Shown here: piece after piece, positions 9,060-16,354 of the stretch
Layout of the letters: the number at the start of each line of letters is the position of its first letter
How positions within the stretch are numbered: the first letter of the stretch is position 1
Notes under the pieces: model-generated
The model's database searches: none
What the model was told of the DNA's origin: nothing
The model's input: only the letters and a program-made list of their open reading frames with translations
Program-made: the position numbers and the translations under genes
Assembly: GCF_029714325.1 (NCBI RefSeq)
Contig: NZ_CP121666.1
Location: 9,100,501 to 9,164,500 of the forward strand
Origin: Bradyrhizobium sp. CB1717
GTDB taxonomy: Bacteria > Pseudomonadota > Alphaproteobacteria > Rhizobiales > Xanthobacteraceae
Direction of reading: 5' to 3'
DNA length: 64,000 nucleotides

Positions 9060-9095
9060 GGCGCCGCGCCCCTCGCTGCTCCGCTCAAACTTCGC

Positions 9096-9172
9096 AGGGT
9101 GGGCAAAGGCGCGGATGCGCCGTCCCCACCATCTCTCTATGGTGGGCACGCTTTCGCTTTGCCCACCCTACG
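9096..9172. repeat. dispersed palindrome, 'GGGTGGGCAAAG' family, copy 1
   Basis: AGGGTGGGCAAAGGCG on the left is mirrored by CGCTTTGCCCACCCTA on the right, with an inner inverted pair CACCAT/ATGGTG. Other copies are at 10171-10264, 24329-24426 and 41556-41657. It lies between the convergent ends of tctA and a marR gene and may serve as a two-way terminator. Confidence 0.85.
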
Positions 9173-9192
9173 GCGCAAGAGGAGCGGCCCAG

Positions 9193-9657
9193 TCACCCCT
9201 CGCCGCTTCCTTCCAGCCGATCGCGCAGCGCGCCAATCACGCGATGAGCCGTCTCGATCTCCCTCACTGACAGACCTTCCGCCAGGCCGTTGACCCAAGG
9301 GGCCTGCAAGCGGCCGGCGGCGTCAAAGACCTGCCTGCCCTTGTTGGTGAGCACGACGAGCTGGGCCCGGCGGTGATGCGGATTGGTCTCGAAGGCAACG
9401 AGGCCATCGCGCTCGAGATCGTTGACGATCCGCTGCACGTTCTGGCGGTTGGCGCCGAGATTGCGCGCCAGCCAGGCCACGGGCTCCGGACGCTCGGCAT
9501 CGACGATCGCCCCCAAAATCTGCCAGCGCGCGCTGGTGAGGCCGAGCGAGGCGACCAGCCGATCACCGGCGGTCAGGAGCTGGCCGTTGGCCCGGAACAG
9601 CTCGAGAATGAAGCCGGTCAGGGCCTCGCCCGCCGCGGTCCGCTTGGTCCTGGTCAT
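9193..9657 (-). CDS. MarR-family transcriptional regulator
   Basis: A 154-residue winged-helix repressor. The helix-turn-helix is around residues 55-85 (VAWLARNLGANRQNVQRIV), followed by a wing with ETNPHHRRAQL, a variant of the MarR 'DxRDxRxxxV' loop with HHRR. It is transcribed away from a small monooxygenase-fold gene, and the 97-base gap between the two starts holds two TTGACAT-type operator half-palindromes. Such a divergent layout usually means the regulator represses both itself and its neighbour and is released by a phenolic or related ligand. The ligand is unknown. Confidence 0.88.
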   Translation of the reverse strand: MTRTKRTAAGEALTGFILELFRANGQLLTAGDRLVASLGLTSARWQILGAIVDAERPEPVAWLARNLGANRQNVQRIVNDLERDGLVAFETNPHHRRAQLVVLTNKGRQVFDAAGRLQAPWVNGLAEGLSVREIETAHRVIGALRDRLEGSGEG

Positions 9658-9676
9658 TTGTAATGATCATCCTATC

Positions 9677-9736
9677 TTGACATCATCATGTCAAATATCT
9701 ATGTCACATACTGTCGAATTGACATGATGATACCAA
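9677..9736. promoter_or_regulatory. divergent control region with twin MarR-type operators
   Basis: Site 1 (9677-9694) is TTGACATCATCATGTCAA, a perfect 7-bp inverted repeat around four bases. Site 2 (9719-9736) is TTGACATGATGATACCAA, the same element in opposite orientation with three mismatches in one arm. The centres are 42 bp apart, about four helical turns, so two dimers would bind the same DNA face. TTGACA of site 1 could itself be a -35 element, with TATGTC 17 bases on as a weak -10 for the plus-strand gene, so binding would block the promoter. Confidence 0.75.
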
Positions 9737-9754
9737 CTTAACCGGAGTGATGCC

Positions 9755-10123
9755 ATGCCCCTGATGCGTCCGCTCGACCCAACTTTCCCGATCGACCGCC
9801 AGGTCGCGCTCGAGGCCGGCCCCGTGGTGCTGGTGAACCTGTTCACGCTCGATGCCGCGGATGAACAGACCTTCCTGACGAGCTGGCAGGACGATGCCGC
9901 TTTCATGAAGCGGCAGCCGGGTTTCATCTCGACCCAGTTGCATCGTGCGATCGGCGACAATCCGACCTATCTCAATTACGCGGTCTGGGAGTCCAATGCG
10001 CATTTCCGTGCGGCGTTCACCCACCCGGAGTTCCGCGCGAAGATCGCGGACTACCCCGCGTCGGCCGTCGCAAGTCCGCATCTGTTCCAGAAGGTCGCGG
10101 TCGCAGGGATTTGTGTGGCGTAG
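9755..10123 (+). CDS. antibiotic-biosynthesis-monooxygenase (ABM) domain protein
   Basis: A 122-residue single-domain protein with the ABM dimeric alpha/beta-barrel pattern: VVLVNLFTLD as first strand, a helix with FLTSWQDDAAFMKRQPGFISTQLHR, and NYAVWESNAHFRAAFTHPEF. Family members are cofactor-free quinone-forming oxygenases or small stress enzymes. GGAG lies eight bases before the ATG. The divergent MarR gene and the operators in the shared gap suggest induction by a small aromatic or quinone-like compound. Exact reaction unknown. Confidence 0.82.
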   Translation: MPLMRPLDPTFPIDRQVALEAGPVVLVNLFTLDAADEQTFLTSWQDDAAFMKRQPGFISTQLHRAIGDNPTYLNYAVWESNAHFRAAFTHPEFRAKIADYPASAVASPHLFQKVAVAGICVA

Positions 10124-10170
10124 CCTGCGCTCGCAATGGCAACGGAGAGGGTCGACCCCACGCGCGCTCT

Positions 10171-10264
10171 CGTAGGGTGGGCAAAGGCGCACTTGCGCCG
10201 TGCCCACCATCTCGCCACGACCACAACAGAAGTCGTGGGCACGCTTCGCTTTGCCCACCCTACG
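10171..10264. repeat. dispersed palindrome, 'GGGTGGGCAAAG' family, copy 2
   Basis: CGTAGGGTGGGCAAAGGCG at the left is mirrored by CGCTTTGCCCACCCTACG at the right, and TGCCCAC is mirrored by GTGGGCA inside. It separates the convergent ends of the ABM gene and the GGDEF-EAL gene, again in a terminator-like position. Confidence 0.85.
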
Positions 10265-10269
10265 ATGTC

Positions 10270-12006
10270 TCAGCTTGCCGCAGGCAGCGCATCCTCCGCC
10301 GCCACGCCCCACGGCCGCTCGGCCGATGCCAGCCCGATGAGCCGGCCCTGGATGTAGTCGCAGCCCCAGTCGTGCAGCATGTTGGCGGCCTCCTCGTCCT
10401 GCACCCATTCGGCGACGGTCTTGATGTCGAGGCGGCGGGCGAGGTCGATCAGGGTCTGGACGAAGGCGCGGTCGTCGGCGGAGTGCGTGATGTTCTGCAC
10501 GAAGGCGCCGTCGATCTTGACGATGTCGACGCCGAGCTTGCGCAGGTTTCGGAACGAGGTGTAGCCGGCGCCGAAATCGTCGATGGCGATGCGGCTGCCG
10601 AAATTCTTCAGCCGCGTGACGAAGCCGCGGACGTCGTCGATGTCCTGGATCGCGACCGTCTCTGTGATCTCGACGATCAGCCGCTCGGCGACCCCGGGAT
10701 GGGCCAGCATCAGCGACTCGATTCCCGCCCACCAGTCCGGATCCATGGTGGTGTCGGGCGAGATATTGAGGCTGAGACTGACATCGGGCGCGGCCGCGAG
10801 CTCGGCAACCACGAGCTCGAGCACGCGGTGATCGACCAGGCGGATGAGGCCGAGCCGCTCGGCGACCGGCACGATGTCGGGCGCGAGCAGGACCTGGCCG
10901 TCGCCCTGGTCCATCCGCACCAGGCATTCGTGGAATGCGCGCTGGCGCGAGCCAGCCGACACGACAGGCTCATAGGCAAGCTTGATGCGACGCTCGTTCA
11001 GCGCCGTGACGATCTCGTCGGTGACACGGATGTTGACGCGGCGCTGCGCATCGCGCGTGGCATCCGGACGCCACGCCGCAAACGAGCCGGCCCGCCGGCG
11101 CTTGGCGGCGTCGAGCGTCTCATGGGCGCGGTTTACAGCCTCGTCGGTGTTGCGAGCATAGCGCGGTAGGCTCACCGCGCCGATCGAGGCGGTGACCGAG
11201 ACCGGACCGGATTTCGTCGGCACCACCTCGTCGCGGATGCCGGCGAGGAAACGCTCGGCGGCGACGTTCATGTCGTCGATGGTGCAGTTCTTCAGGATCA
11301 GGCCGAACTTGTTGCCGGAGAAGCGCCCGAGCACATCGCCGCCGCGCAGGCGCGCGCGGATGCGCTTGGCGATGTCGAGGATCACGGCATCGGCGACGTC
11401 GAAGCCGAAAGCGTCGTTGACGCGGGCGAGGTGATCGATGCCGACGAGCATGAAGGCCGCAGTCGAGCGGAAGCGGGTCGTCTCCTCGATCGCCTCGGCC
11501 AGCGCCGCGATCAGATGGGCGCGGTTGAGCTCGCCGGTCAGCGGATCGAGCCGGGCCAGCTTTGACAATTCCTCGTCGCGGGCGTGACGCTCATTGTTGA
11601 TGCGGACGGAGCCGATCGCACGCGTGGGCCGGCCATCGGGGCCGGCGAACCAGCGGCCGGTCTCCTCGATCCAGACCACGGGATCGGAGGCGCTCATGCG
11701 CACGCCATACTCGACGCGGTAGGGCGTGCCGTCGGCACCGTGCACGGGGGAGGTCTGCGCCAGCGCGGCGGTCCGCAGCGACTGCGCCGGCTCGATCAGC
11801 TTGGCGAATTCGGCGCCGGTCGCGAGCCGCTCCGCGGGGATGCCGGGGAAGACGGCACCGACCTGCTCGCCCCAGACGATGACGTCGCTGGCGATGTCCC
11901 AGGCGAACACGGCCTGGCCGAGGGCGGCCAGGATGTCGGAGGCTTGCGGCAATGCGGGGGTCAAAATCGCCTCATTTCGGGACAGCGGGGAGTCCTGAGC
12001 CGGCAC
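10270..12006 (-). CDS. GGDEF-EAL protein with degenerate GGDEF, probable c-di-GMP phosphodiesterase or sensor
   Basis: A 578-residue soluble protein. An N-terminal PAS-like region (about 20-140, AVFAWDIASDVIVWGEQV) precedes a GGDEF domain (about 150-310) whose signature has become SGNKF, so cyclase activity is unlikely. The EAL domain (about 330-570) has ECL in place of EAL but keeps the catalytic Glu, plus N in LNISP, E in EITETV, DD in IDDFGAGY, K in VKIDGAF, E in TVAEW and Q in QGRLIG. Phosphodiesterase activity is therefore still possible. The start is GTG at 12006; no ATG is close. It stands apart from the four-PAS protein but may act in the same c-di-GMP pool. Confidence 0.9.
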   Translation of the reverse strand: MPAQDSPLSRNEAILTPALPQASDILAALGQAVFAWDIASDVIVWGEQVGAVFPGIPAERLATGAEFAKLIEPAQSLRTAALAQTSPVHGADGTPYRVEYGVRMSASDPVVWIEETGRWFAGPDGRPTRAIGSVRINNERHARDEELSKLARLDPLTGELNRAHLIAALAEAIEETTRFRSTAAFMLVGIDHLARVNDAFGFDVADAVILDIAKRIRARLRGGDVLGRFSGNKFGLILKNCTIDDMNVAAERFLAGIRDEVVPTKSGPVSVTASIGAVSLPRYARNTDEAVNRAHETLDAAKRRRAGSFAAWRPDATRDAQRRVNIRVTDEIVTALNERRIKLAYEPVVSAGSRQRAFHECLVRMDQGDGQVLLAPDIVPVAERLGLIRLVDHRVLELVVAELAAAPDVSLSLNISPDTTMDPDWWAGIESLMLAHPGVAERLIVEITETVAIQDIDDVRGFVTRLKNFGSRIAIDDFGAGYTSFRNLRKLGVDIVKIDGAFVQNITHSADDRAFVQTLIDLARRLDIKTVAEWVQDEEAANMLHDWGCDYIQGRLIGLASAERPWGVAAEDALPAAS

Positions 12007-12185
12007 AGGATAAAGCCAGATTCGGCTTCGACCCTAGGCAAAGTTGATAAACAATTTGGAAACCACGTTGTGAAGCGAGGGGGGAACCAAACCGGCCCGC
12101 CCGGCATAGGCCTTGCGAGTACTGACACGCACCGGCGCGCGCGTCCCGAAACGCGACAATGTCCGCCGGATCAACGGTGATCGCG

Positions 12186-12446
12186 ATGTTGAGTACTGAT
12201 CGATCGGATGAGGCGGCAGGCAGCATGGGCACGGCCCTGGTGCCGCTGATCCCGACTGTGCAATGGCTCCACAAGGTGCCGCTGCCCCGCCCCGATTCAA
12301 GCTTCGTCACCCAGCTGATCGCCAATGCCGAGCACCTGCCCCAGGCCAGCCGGCTCCGCCGCGGCTCGTCCGAAGATGCGCGGATGGCCTATGGCAGCAA
12401 GCGTCCGCTCGGAAGCGTCACCGCGCGCACGCGACAGGTGGCTTGA
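12186..12446 (+). CDS. small conserved-type protein of unknown function
   Basis: An 86-residue basic protein; the segment SSFVTQLIANAEHLPQ followed by an Arg-rich stretch and a late Ala-Tyr resembles a widespread short alphaproteobacterial hypothetical family (pattern FVxxLIAxxxxxPQxxxxRR). The ATG at 12186 is chosen; 12225 is an alternative. Codon use is less biased than that of its neighbours. It is divergent from the GGDEF-EAL gene and convergent with a membrane protein gene. No function can be offered. Confidence 0.6.
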   Translation: MLSTDRSDEAAGSMGTALVPLIPTVQWLHKVPLPRPDSSFVTQLIANAEHLPQASRLRRGSSEDARMAYGSKRPLGSVTARTRQVA

Positions 12447-12481
12447 GGATCGAATTTTTGAAGCGAGGCCGTCTTCCTTCA

Positions 12482-12508
12482 CCTCTCCCCGCGAAGAGCG
12501 GGGCGAGG
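12482..12508. terminator. hairpin between convergent genes
   Basis: CCTCTCCCCGC is followed by a short loop and GCGGGGCGAGG, forming a GC-rich stem with one mismatch. It lies between the stop of the small plus-strand gene (12446) and the stop of the minus-strand membrane gene (12552). No T-run is visible. It resembles the CCTCTCCCGC palindromes near 15473. Confidence 0.5.
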
Positions 12509-12551
12509 AGCACACCGACGTTGCGGTGGGACTAAGCCAAACTCAGAGAAA

Positions 12552-13280
12552 TCAGCGCGGCGGCGCGTCGGGCGAGGACGGCGTGCCGTTGCCCGGCTGC
12601 AGATGCGGCGAAGGGATTTCCGGCGAGGGCGGGATCACCGGCTTCGGCGCGGGATGGTCCATCAGCACGGATTCGGCGACCGACTGCGCGGAGGGCGCGG
12701 GTGGGACCACCGGCGCTGGCTGCGCCGGCACCGGCTCGAACTTGGGCTCGGCGGCGGCTTCATCGGCCGGCGGTTCGGCCCGACGCTTCGCCTTACGCGG
12801 CGCCGGCACCGTCGTCTCGGCGACATAGGTGACGCGGCGGCGCGTGCGCTGGGCGATGCCGCCGAGGAAATCGGCCATCGCCAGCAGCACCAGCAGGAAA
12901 AAGGTGGAGTTGCCGAATTTGGGCCACATCACGAATTCGGCGGCGGCCGCGCCGAAGATGATCAGCGACAGCAGATGATCCATCAGGAATTTCGAGCCGG
13001 GCCGCGCGCCCTTGACCACCTCGAGCAGCAACAGCACCACGCCGAGCGCGAGCAGGAGATCGGCGAGCGTGACCGGCCAGGTCTCGCCCGTGATCATCGG
13101 CACCTTGAACAGCACGTCCGAGAAGGACACGCTGGGCATCAGGAAGGCGATGATGTTGTAGACCGCGAGCGGAATCAGAAGCAGCGGGAAACCGACCATC
13201 GACGAGATGCCTTCTCGATCAAGATATCCAGACAGGACAATGCGGCGGCGAAGCATTGGCTCCGCCGCCGTCACTGCCAT
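12552..13280 (-). CDS. membrane protein with proline-rich cytoplasmic or periplasmic tail
   Basis: A 242-residue protein with four probable membrane helices (about residues 30-48, 70-88, 105-120, 124-142), followed by a basic stretch and a long tail rich in Pro, Ala and Glu (about 150-242). I do not recognise a named domain beyond general likeness to small rhizobial membrane proteins. It lies downstream of rpmF on the same strand with a 62-base gap that includes a hairpin, so it may have its own transcript or receive read-through. No function is proposed. Confidence 0.75.
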   Translation of the reverse strand: MAVTAAEPMLRRRIVLSGYLDREGISSMVGFPLLLIPLAVYNIIAFLMPSVSFSDVLFKVPMITGETWPVTLADLLLALGVVLLLLEVVKGARPGSKFLMDHLLSLIIFGAAAAEFVMWPKFGNSTFFLLVLLAMADFLGGIAQRTRRRVTYVAETTVPAPRKAKRRAEPPADEAAAEPKFEPVPAQPAPVVPPAPSAQSVAESVLMDHPAPKPVIPPSPEIPSPHLQPGNGTPSSPDAPPR

Positions 13281-13331
13281 ATCTCATGGGTTGGCCGCAA
13301 TCAGGCAGGCTTAATCATCCTGCCCGGAGAA

Positions 13332-13368
13332 AGGTCCTGACTTTAGGACTCTTTCTTCTTCAGGACCT
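13332..13368 (-). terminator. possible terminator overlapping the end of rpmF
   Basis: On the minus strand AGGTCCTGA and TCAGGACCT form a perfect 9-bp stem around the rpmF stop codon, followed by TTCTCC. The weak T-tract makes partial termination more likely than complete termination. Confidence 0.4.
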
Positions 13369-13525
13369 GACGGCCCTTGTACATGCCGGTCTTGAGGTCG
13401 AGATGGTGCGGACGACGGAGCTCGCCGGAGTCCTTGTCTTCCACATAGGTCGGCTTCTTGATGGCGTCTGCCGAGCGGCGCATGCCACGGCGCGACGGCG
13501 AGGTTTTTCTTCTCGGAACGGCCAT
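13343..13525 (-). CDS. rpmF: 50S ribosomal protein bL32
   Basis: A 60-residue, strongly basic protein starting [18 protein letters not shown], the hallmark N-terminus of bL32, with a [18 protein letters not shown] segment and GMYKGRQVL near the end. It is part of the large ribosomal subunit. It lacks the CxxC zinc pairs found in some bL32 proteins, so it is the zinc-independent form. A gap of 170 bases separates it from mtgA upstream and should hold its promoter. Confidence 0.97.
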   Translation of the reverse strand: MAVPRRKTSPSRRGMRRSADAIKKPTYVEDKDSGELRRPHHLDLKTGMYKGRQVLKKKES

Positions 13526-13695
13526 TTCAATATCCTCTAGGGATTGGTGTCATCAGGGGCATCGTCCGGGAAGGGACGGCTCAGCACCCGCAATACGAGG
13601 CGAGCTGAATGCCGATCAAGGCCGGGCTTATAGAGGAAGGCTGGCCGTAAAGCTAGGCTTTTGGCCCGGAAAATGCGTCCAAAAAGGGCCCGGAA

Positions 13696-14370
13696 TCAGC
13701 GATTTTCCCGCCAGCAGGTCACAAGTGAGCTCGCCTGCCCCCGCGCCATATAGGTGGCCGCCAGCCGCCGGACGCCCGGTCCCGGGGTCCGGGCGCTGCG
13801 TTTGACCGGATTCGGCAGGATCGAGGCCAGCAGCGCGGCCTCCCGGGGTGAGAGGTTTTCGGCCGATTTGCCGAAGGCATAGGCACTGGCCGCCTCGACC
13901 CCAAACTGGCCCTGGGGGCCAAGCTCGGCGATGTTGAGGTAAATTTCCAGAATCCGGGCCTTGGGCAGCACCAGGTCGATCCACAACGCCAGCGGGAATT
14001 CCAGCGCCTTGCGGATGAAATCGCGCCCCTGCCAGAGAAACAGGTTTTTTGCGACCTGCTGGGTGATGGTGGAGGCGCCCCGGAATGGGGTGCCGTCCTC
14101 CTTCGCATCGTCGATCGCCTCGCGCAGCGCGCCCCAATCGATGCCATGATGCTTGCAGAAATGAGCGTCCTCGGCCGCCACCACCGCACGCGGCAGATAG
14201 GGCGACATGTCAGCCAGATCGATCCATTCCCGCTGCATCGGCGCACCCCGCAAGCTGCGCCAGGCCATCAGCGTCGAAACAGGATGGCCGGCGCGGTAGA
14301 ACGGCGCGATCACATAGGGCGCGAGGACCACGACCGCGAGCACCACCAGCAGGATCTTGACGATGCGCAA
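13696..14370 (-). CDS. mtgA: monofunctional peptidoglycan glycosyltransferase
   Basis: A 224-residue inner-membrane protein with one N-terminal membrane anchor (about residues 5-22) and a GT51 domain. Motif 1 is [12 protein letters not shown] (catalytic Glu), motif 2 [14 protein letters not shown], motif 3 [27 protein letters not shown]. It polymerises lipid II into glycan strands without a transpeptidase domain. I chose the TTG at 14370 because GGAAAGG lies just before it and the resulting length fits MtgA; the frame upstream to 14670 is Arg/Ser-rich and looks non-coding. It is divergent from the polyprenyl synthase gene. Confidence 0.92.
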   Translation of the reverse strand: MRIVKILLVVLAVVVLAPYVIAPFYRAGHPVSTLMAWRSLRGAPMQREWIDLADMSPYLPRAVVAAEDAHFCKHHGIDWGALREAIDDAKEDGTPFRGASTITQQVAKNLFLWQGRDFIRKALEFPLALWIDLVLPKARILEIYLNIAELGPQGQFGVEAASAYAFGKSAENLSPREAALLASILPNPVKRSARTPGPGVRRLAATYMARGQASSLVTCWRENR

Positions 14371-14531
14371 ATCGACCTTTCCGGCGCAAACTGAACCGCG
14401 GCCACGGGCTGGACCATTAAGTCTGTGATAATTCGGGCCTTTTCCAGCACTTTTTAGGCCTTCCAAGCGATTGACTGATGCGGGCGCATAAAGGATTGTC
14501 CCGCCGAATTTTAGTTCTGGAGCCTTTCTTG

Positions 14532-15455
14532 ATGACCGGCACGTCCCCGTCCGATTTCGCCAAACGTCTGGACAAGACCGCTGATGACACCGAAGCCCTG
14601 CTCGGGCGCCTGCTGTCGGACGACATCCTGCACGATGAGATCGCCCGGCCCAAGCGACTGATGGACGCAATGCGCTATTCGAGCCTGAACGGTGGCAAGC
14701 GCCTGCGGCCGTTCCTGGTGGTCGAAAGCGCAGCGGTGTTCGGCGTGCCGCGCGATGCGGCCCTGCTCGTGGGCGCCGCGCTCGAATGCATCCACTGCTA
14801 TTCGCTGATCCATGACGATCTGCCGGCGATGGACAATTCCGACCTGCGCCGCGGCCGCCCCACCCTGCACAAGCAGACCGACGACGCCACCGCGATCCTC
14901 GCCGGCGACGGCCTCCTGACGCTCGCCTTCGACATCGTCACGCGCGACGAGATCCATCGCGACGCCAATGTACGGCTCTTGCTGACGCGCGCGCTGGCGC
15001 GCTGCGCCGGCATCGGCGGCATGGTCGGCGGCCAGATCCTCGACCTCGCCGGCGAAGGCCGCTTCGGCGGCAACGAACCGATCGATGTCGCCCGGATTCA
15101 GCAGATGAAGACCGGTGCGCTCTTGCGCTACGGCTGCATCGCCGGCGCGATCCTCGGCCAGGCGTCGCAGAAGGAGTATCAGGCGCTCGACGATTACGGC
15201 CGTGCGCTCGGCGAAGCCTTCCAGATCGCCGACGATCTGCTCGACGTCGAAGGCGATGCCGCCGCGCTCGGCAAGCCGGCCGGCGCCGATGCCGCGCTCG
15301 GCAAGACCACGTTCGTCACCCAGCTCGGCATCGAAGGCGCCAAGCAGCGCGTGCGCGACCTGCTCGCGCGCGCCGACAGCGCCGTCGCGATCTTCGGCGA
15401 TCGCGCCGCTGTGCTGCAAGCCGCCGCACGCTTCGTCGCCGAGCGGAAGAGCTGA
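14532..15455 (+). CDS. ispA: farnesyl diphosphate synthase-type polyprenyl synthetase
   Basis: A 307-residue all-helical prenyltransferase that condenses isopentenyl diphosphate with allylic diphosphates. The first Asp-rich motif is DDLPAMD (two residues between the Asp pairs, as in bacterial FPP synthases), the second is DDLLD within [13 protein letters not shown], and GGKRLRP precedes them. The ATG at 14532 is preceded by GGAG nine bases away, so it was preferred over the ATG at 14478. No dxs gene follows in this window; a DUF1345 gene does, after a palindrome. Together with ispG at 26 kb it serves quinone, bactoprenol and hopanoid or carotenoid precursors. Confidence 0.93.
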   Translation: MTGTSPSDFAKRLDKTADDTEALLGRLLSDDILHDEIARPKRLMDAMRYSSLNGGKRLRPFLVVESAAVFGVPRDAALLVGAALECIHCYSLIHDDLPAMDNSDLRRGRPTLHKQTDDATAILAGDGLLTLAFDIVTRDEIHRDANVRLLLTRALARCAGIGGMVGGQILDLAGEGRFGGNEPIDVARIQQMKTGALLRYGCIAGAILGQASQKEYQALDDYGRALGEAFQIADDLLDVEGDAAALGKPAGADAALGKTTFVTQLGIEGAKQRVRDLLARADSAVAIFGDRAAVLQAAARFVAERKS

Positions 15456-15472
15456 CAACTCCGGGCGCTCTC

Positions 15473-15590
15473 ACCTCTCCCGCTTGCGGGAGAGGTCGGC
15501 GCAAAGCGCCGGGTGAGGGTTCCCTCCTCTTGGGGGTTCTCGAATGTGGAGACACCCCTCTCCCCACCCCTCCCCCGCAAGCGGGGAGGG
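15473..15590. repeat. pair of 'CCTCTCCCGC' palindromes after ispA
   Basis: ACCTCTCCCGCTTGCGGGAGAGGT style palindrome at 15473-15496 (10-bp arms) is followed by a second one at 15568-15590 (CCCTCCCCCGC / GCGGGGAGGG). These look like dispersed rhizobial palindromic elements. The first is a good candidate for stopping or stabilising the ispA transcript. Confidence 0.8.
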
Positions 15591-15644
15591 AGCGCACCTG
15601 CGATGCGGCGACAACGAGAGTTGAGCGAGAGAGCCGTCACCGTC

Positions 15645-16334
15645 ATGGCCACCGACAAAGAAGACCCCGTCCTCGTCCGCTTCCGCAAGATGTCGCGGCC
15701 GGTGCGGCTGATCTATGCACGGCCGCGGACCTTCATCGCGCTCGCGGCCGGCATCCTGGTCAGCCTGCTGCTACCGGGCTCGCACCGGCTGGTGACGCGG
15801 CTGCTGTTCGGCTGGGATGCGCTGATCGCCGTCTATCTCGTGCTGGTCTATGCGATGATGCTGTGCAACGACCACCAGCACATCCGCCGCGCCGCCGCGA
15901 TGCAGGATGACGGCCGCTTCGTGATCCTGCTGGTGACGGCAATCGGCGCCTTCGCCAGCGTTGCGGCGATCGTTTCCGAGCTCGGCACGCCACATCGCGG
16001 GGCGCTGGAGCTGACCATCGCGATCACCACGATCGCGCTGTCATGGGCCGCCGTGCACACCACCTTCGCGCTGCACTACGCCCATGATTACTATCGCAAC
16101 GCCAAGCCGGGCGGCCTGCAGTTTCCGAGCGGCGACAAGGAAGACCACGCCGACTATTGGGACTTCGTCTACTTCTCGTTCGTGATCGGCATGACCGCGC
16201 AGGTCTCCGACGTCGGCATCACCGACAAGATCATCCGCCGCACCGCCACGGCACATGGCATCGTGTCCTTCATCTACAACACGGCCTTGCTGGCGCTGAC
16301 GGTGAACATCGCGGCGAGCGCGATTTCAAACTAA
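15645..16334 (+). CDS. DUF1345 family membrane protein
   Basis: A 229-residue protein with about five membrane helices and the DUF1345 pattern: a conserved FGWDALIAVYLVL segment, TTIALSWAAVHTTFALHYAHDYY in the middle, and DYWDFVYFSFVIGMTAQVSDV near the end. Function of the family is unknown. The ATG at 15645 gives the normal family length; the longer frame from 15513 runs through the intergenic palindromes. Its stop is 20 bases from the stop of the opposing caspase-like gene. Confidence 0.9.
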   Translation: MATDKEDPVLVRFRKMSRPVRLIYARPRTFIALAAGILVSLLLPGSHRLVTRLLFGWDALIAVYLVLVYAMMLCNDHQHIRRAAAMQDDGRFVILLVTAIGAFASVAAIVSELGTPHRGALELTIAITTIALSWAAVHTTFALHYAHDYYRNAKPGGLQFPSGDKEDHADYWDFVYFSFVIGMTAQVSDVGITDKIIRRTATAHGIVSFIYNTALLALTVNIAASAISN

Positions 16335-16354
16335 GCTGTCGTCCCGGCGAAGGG

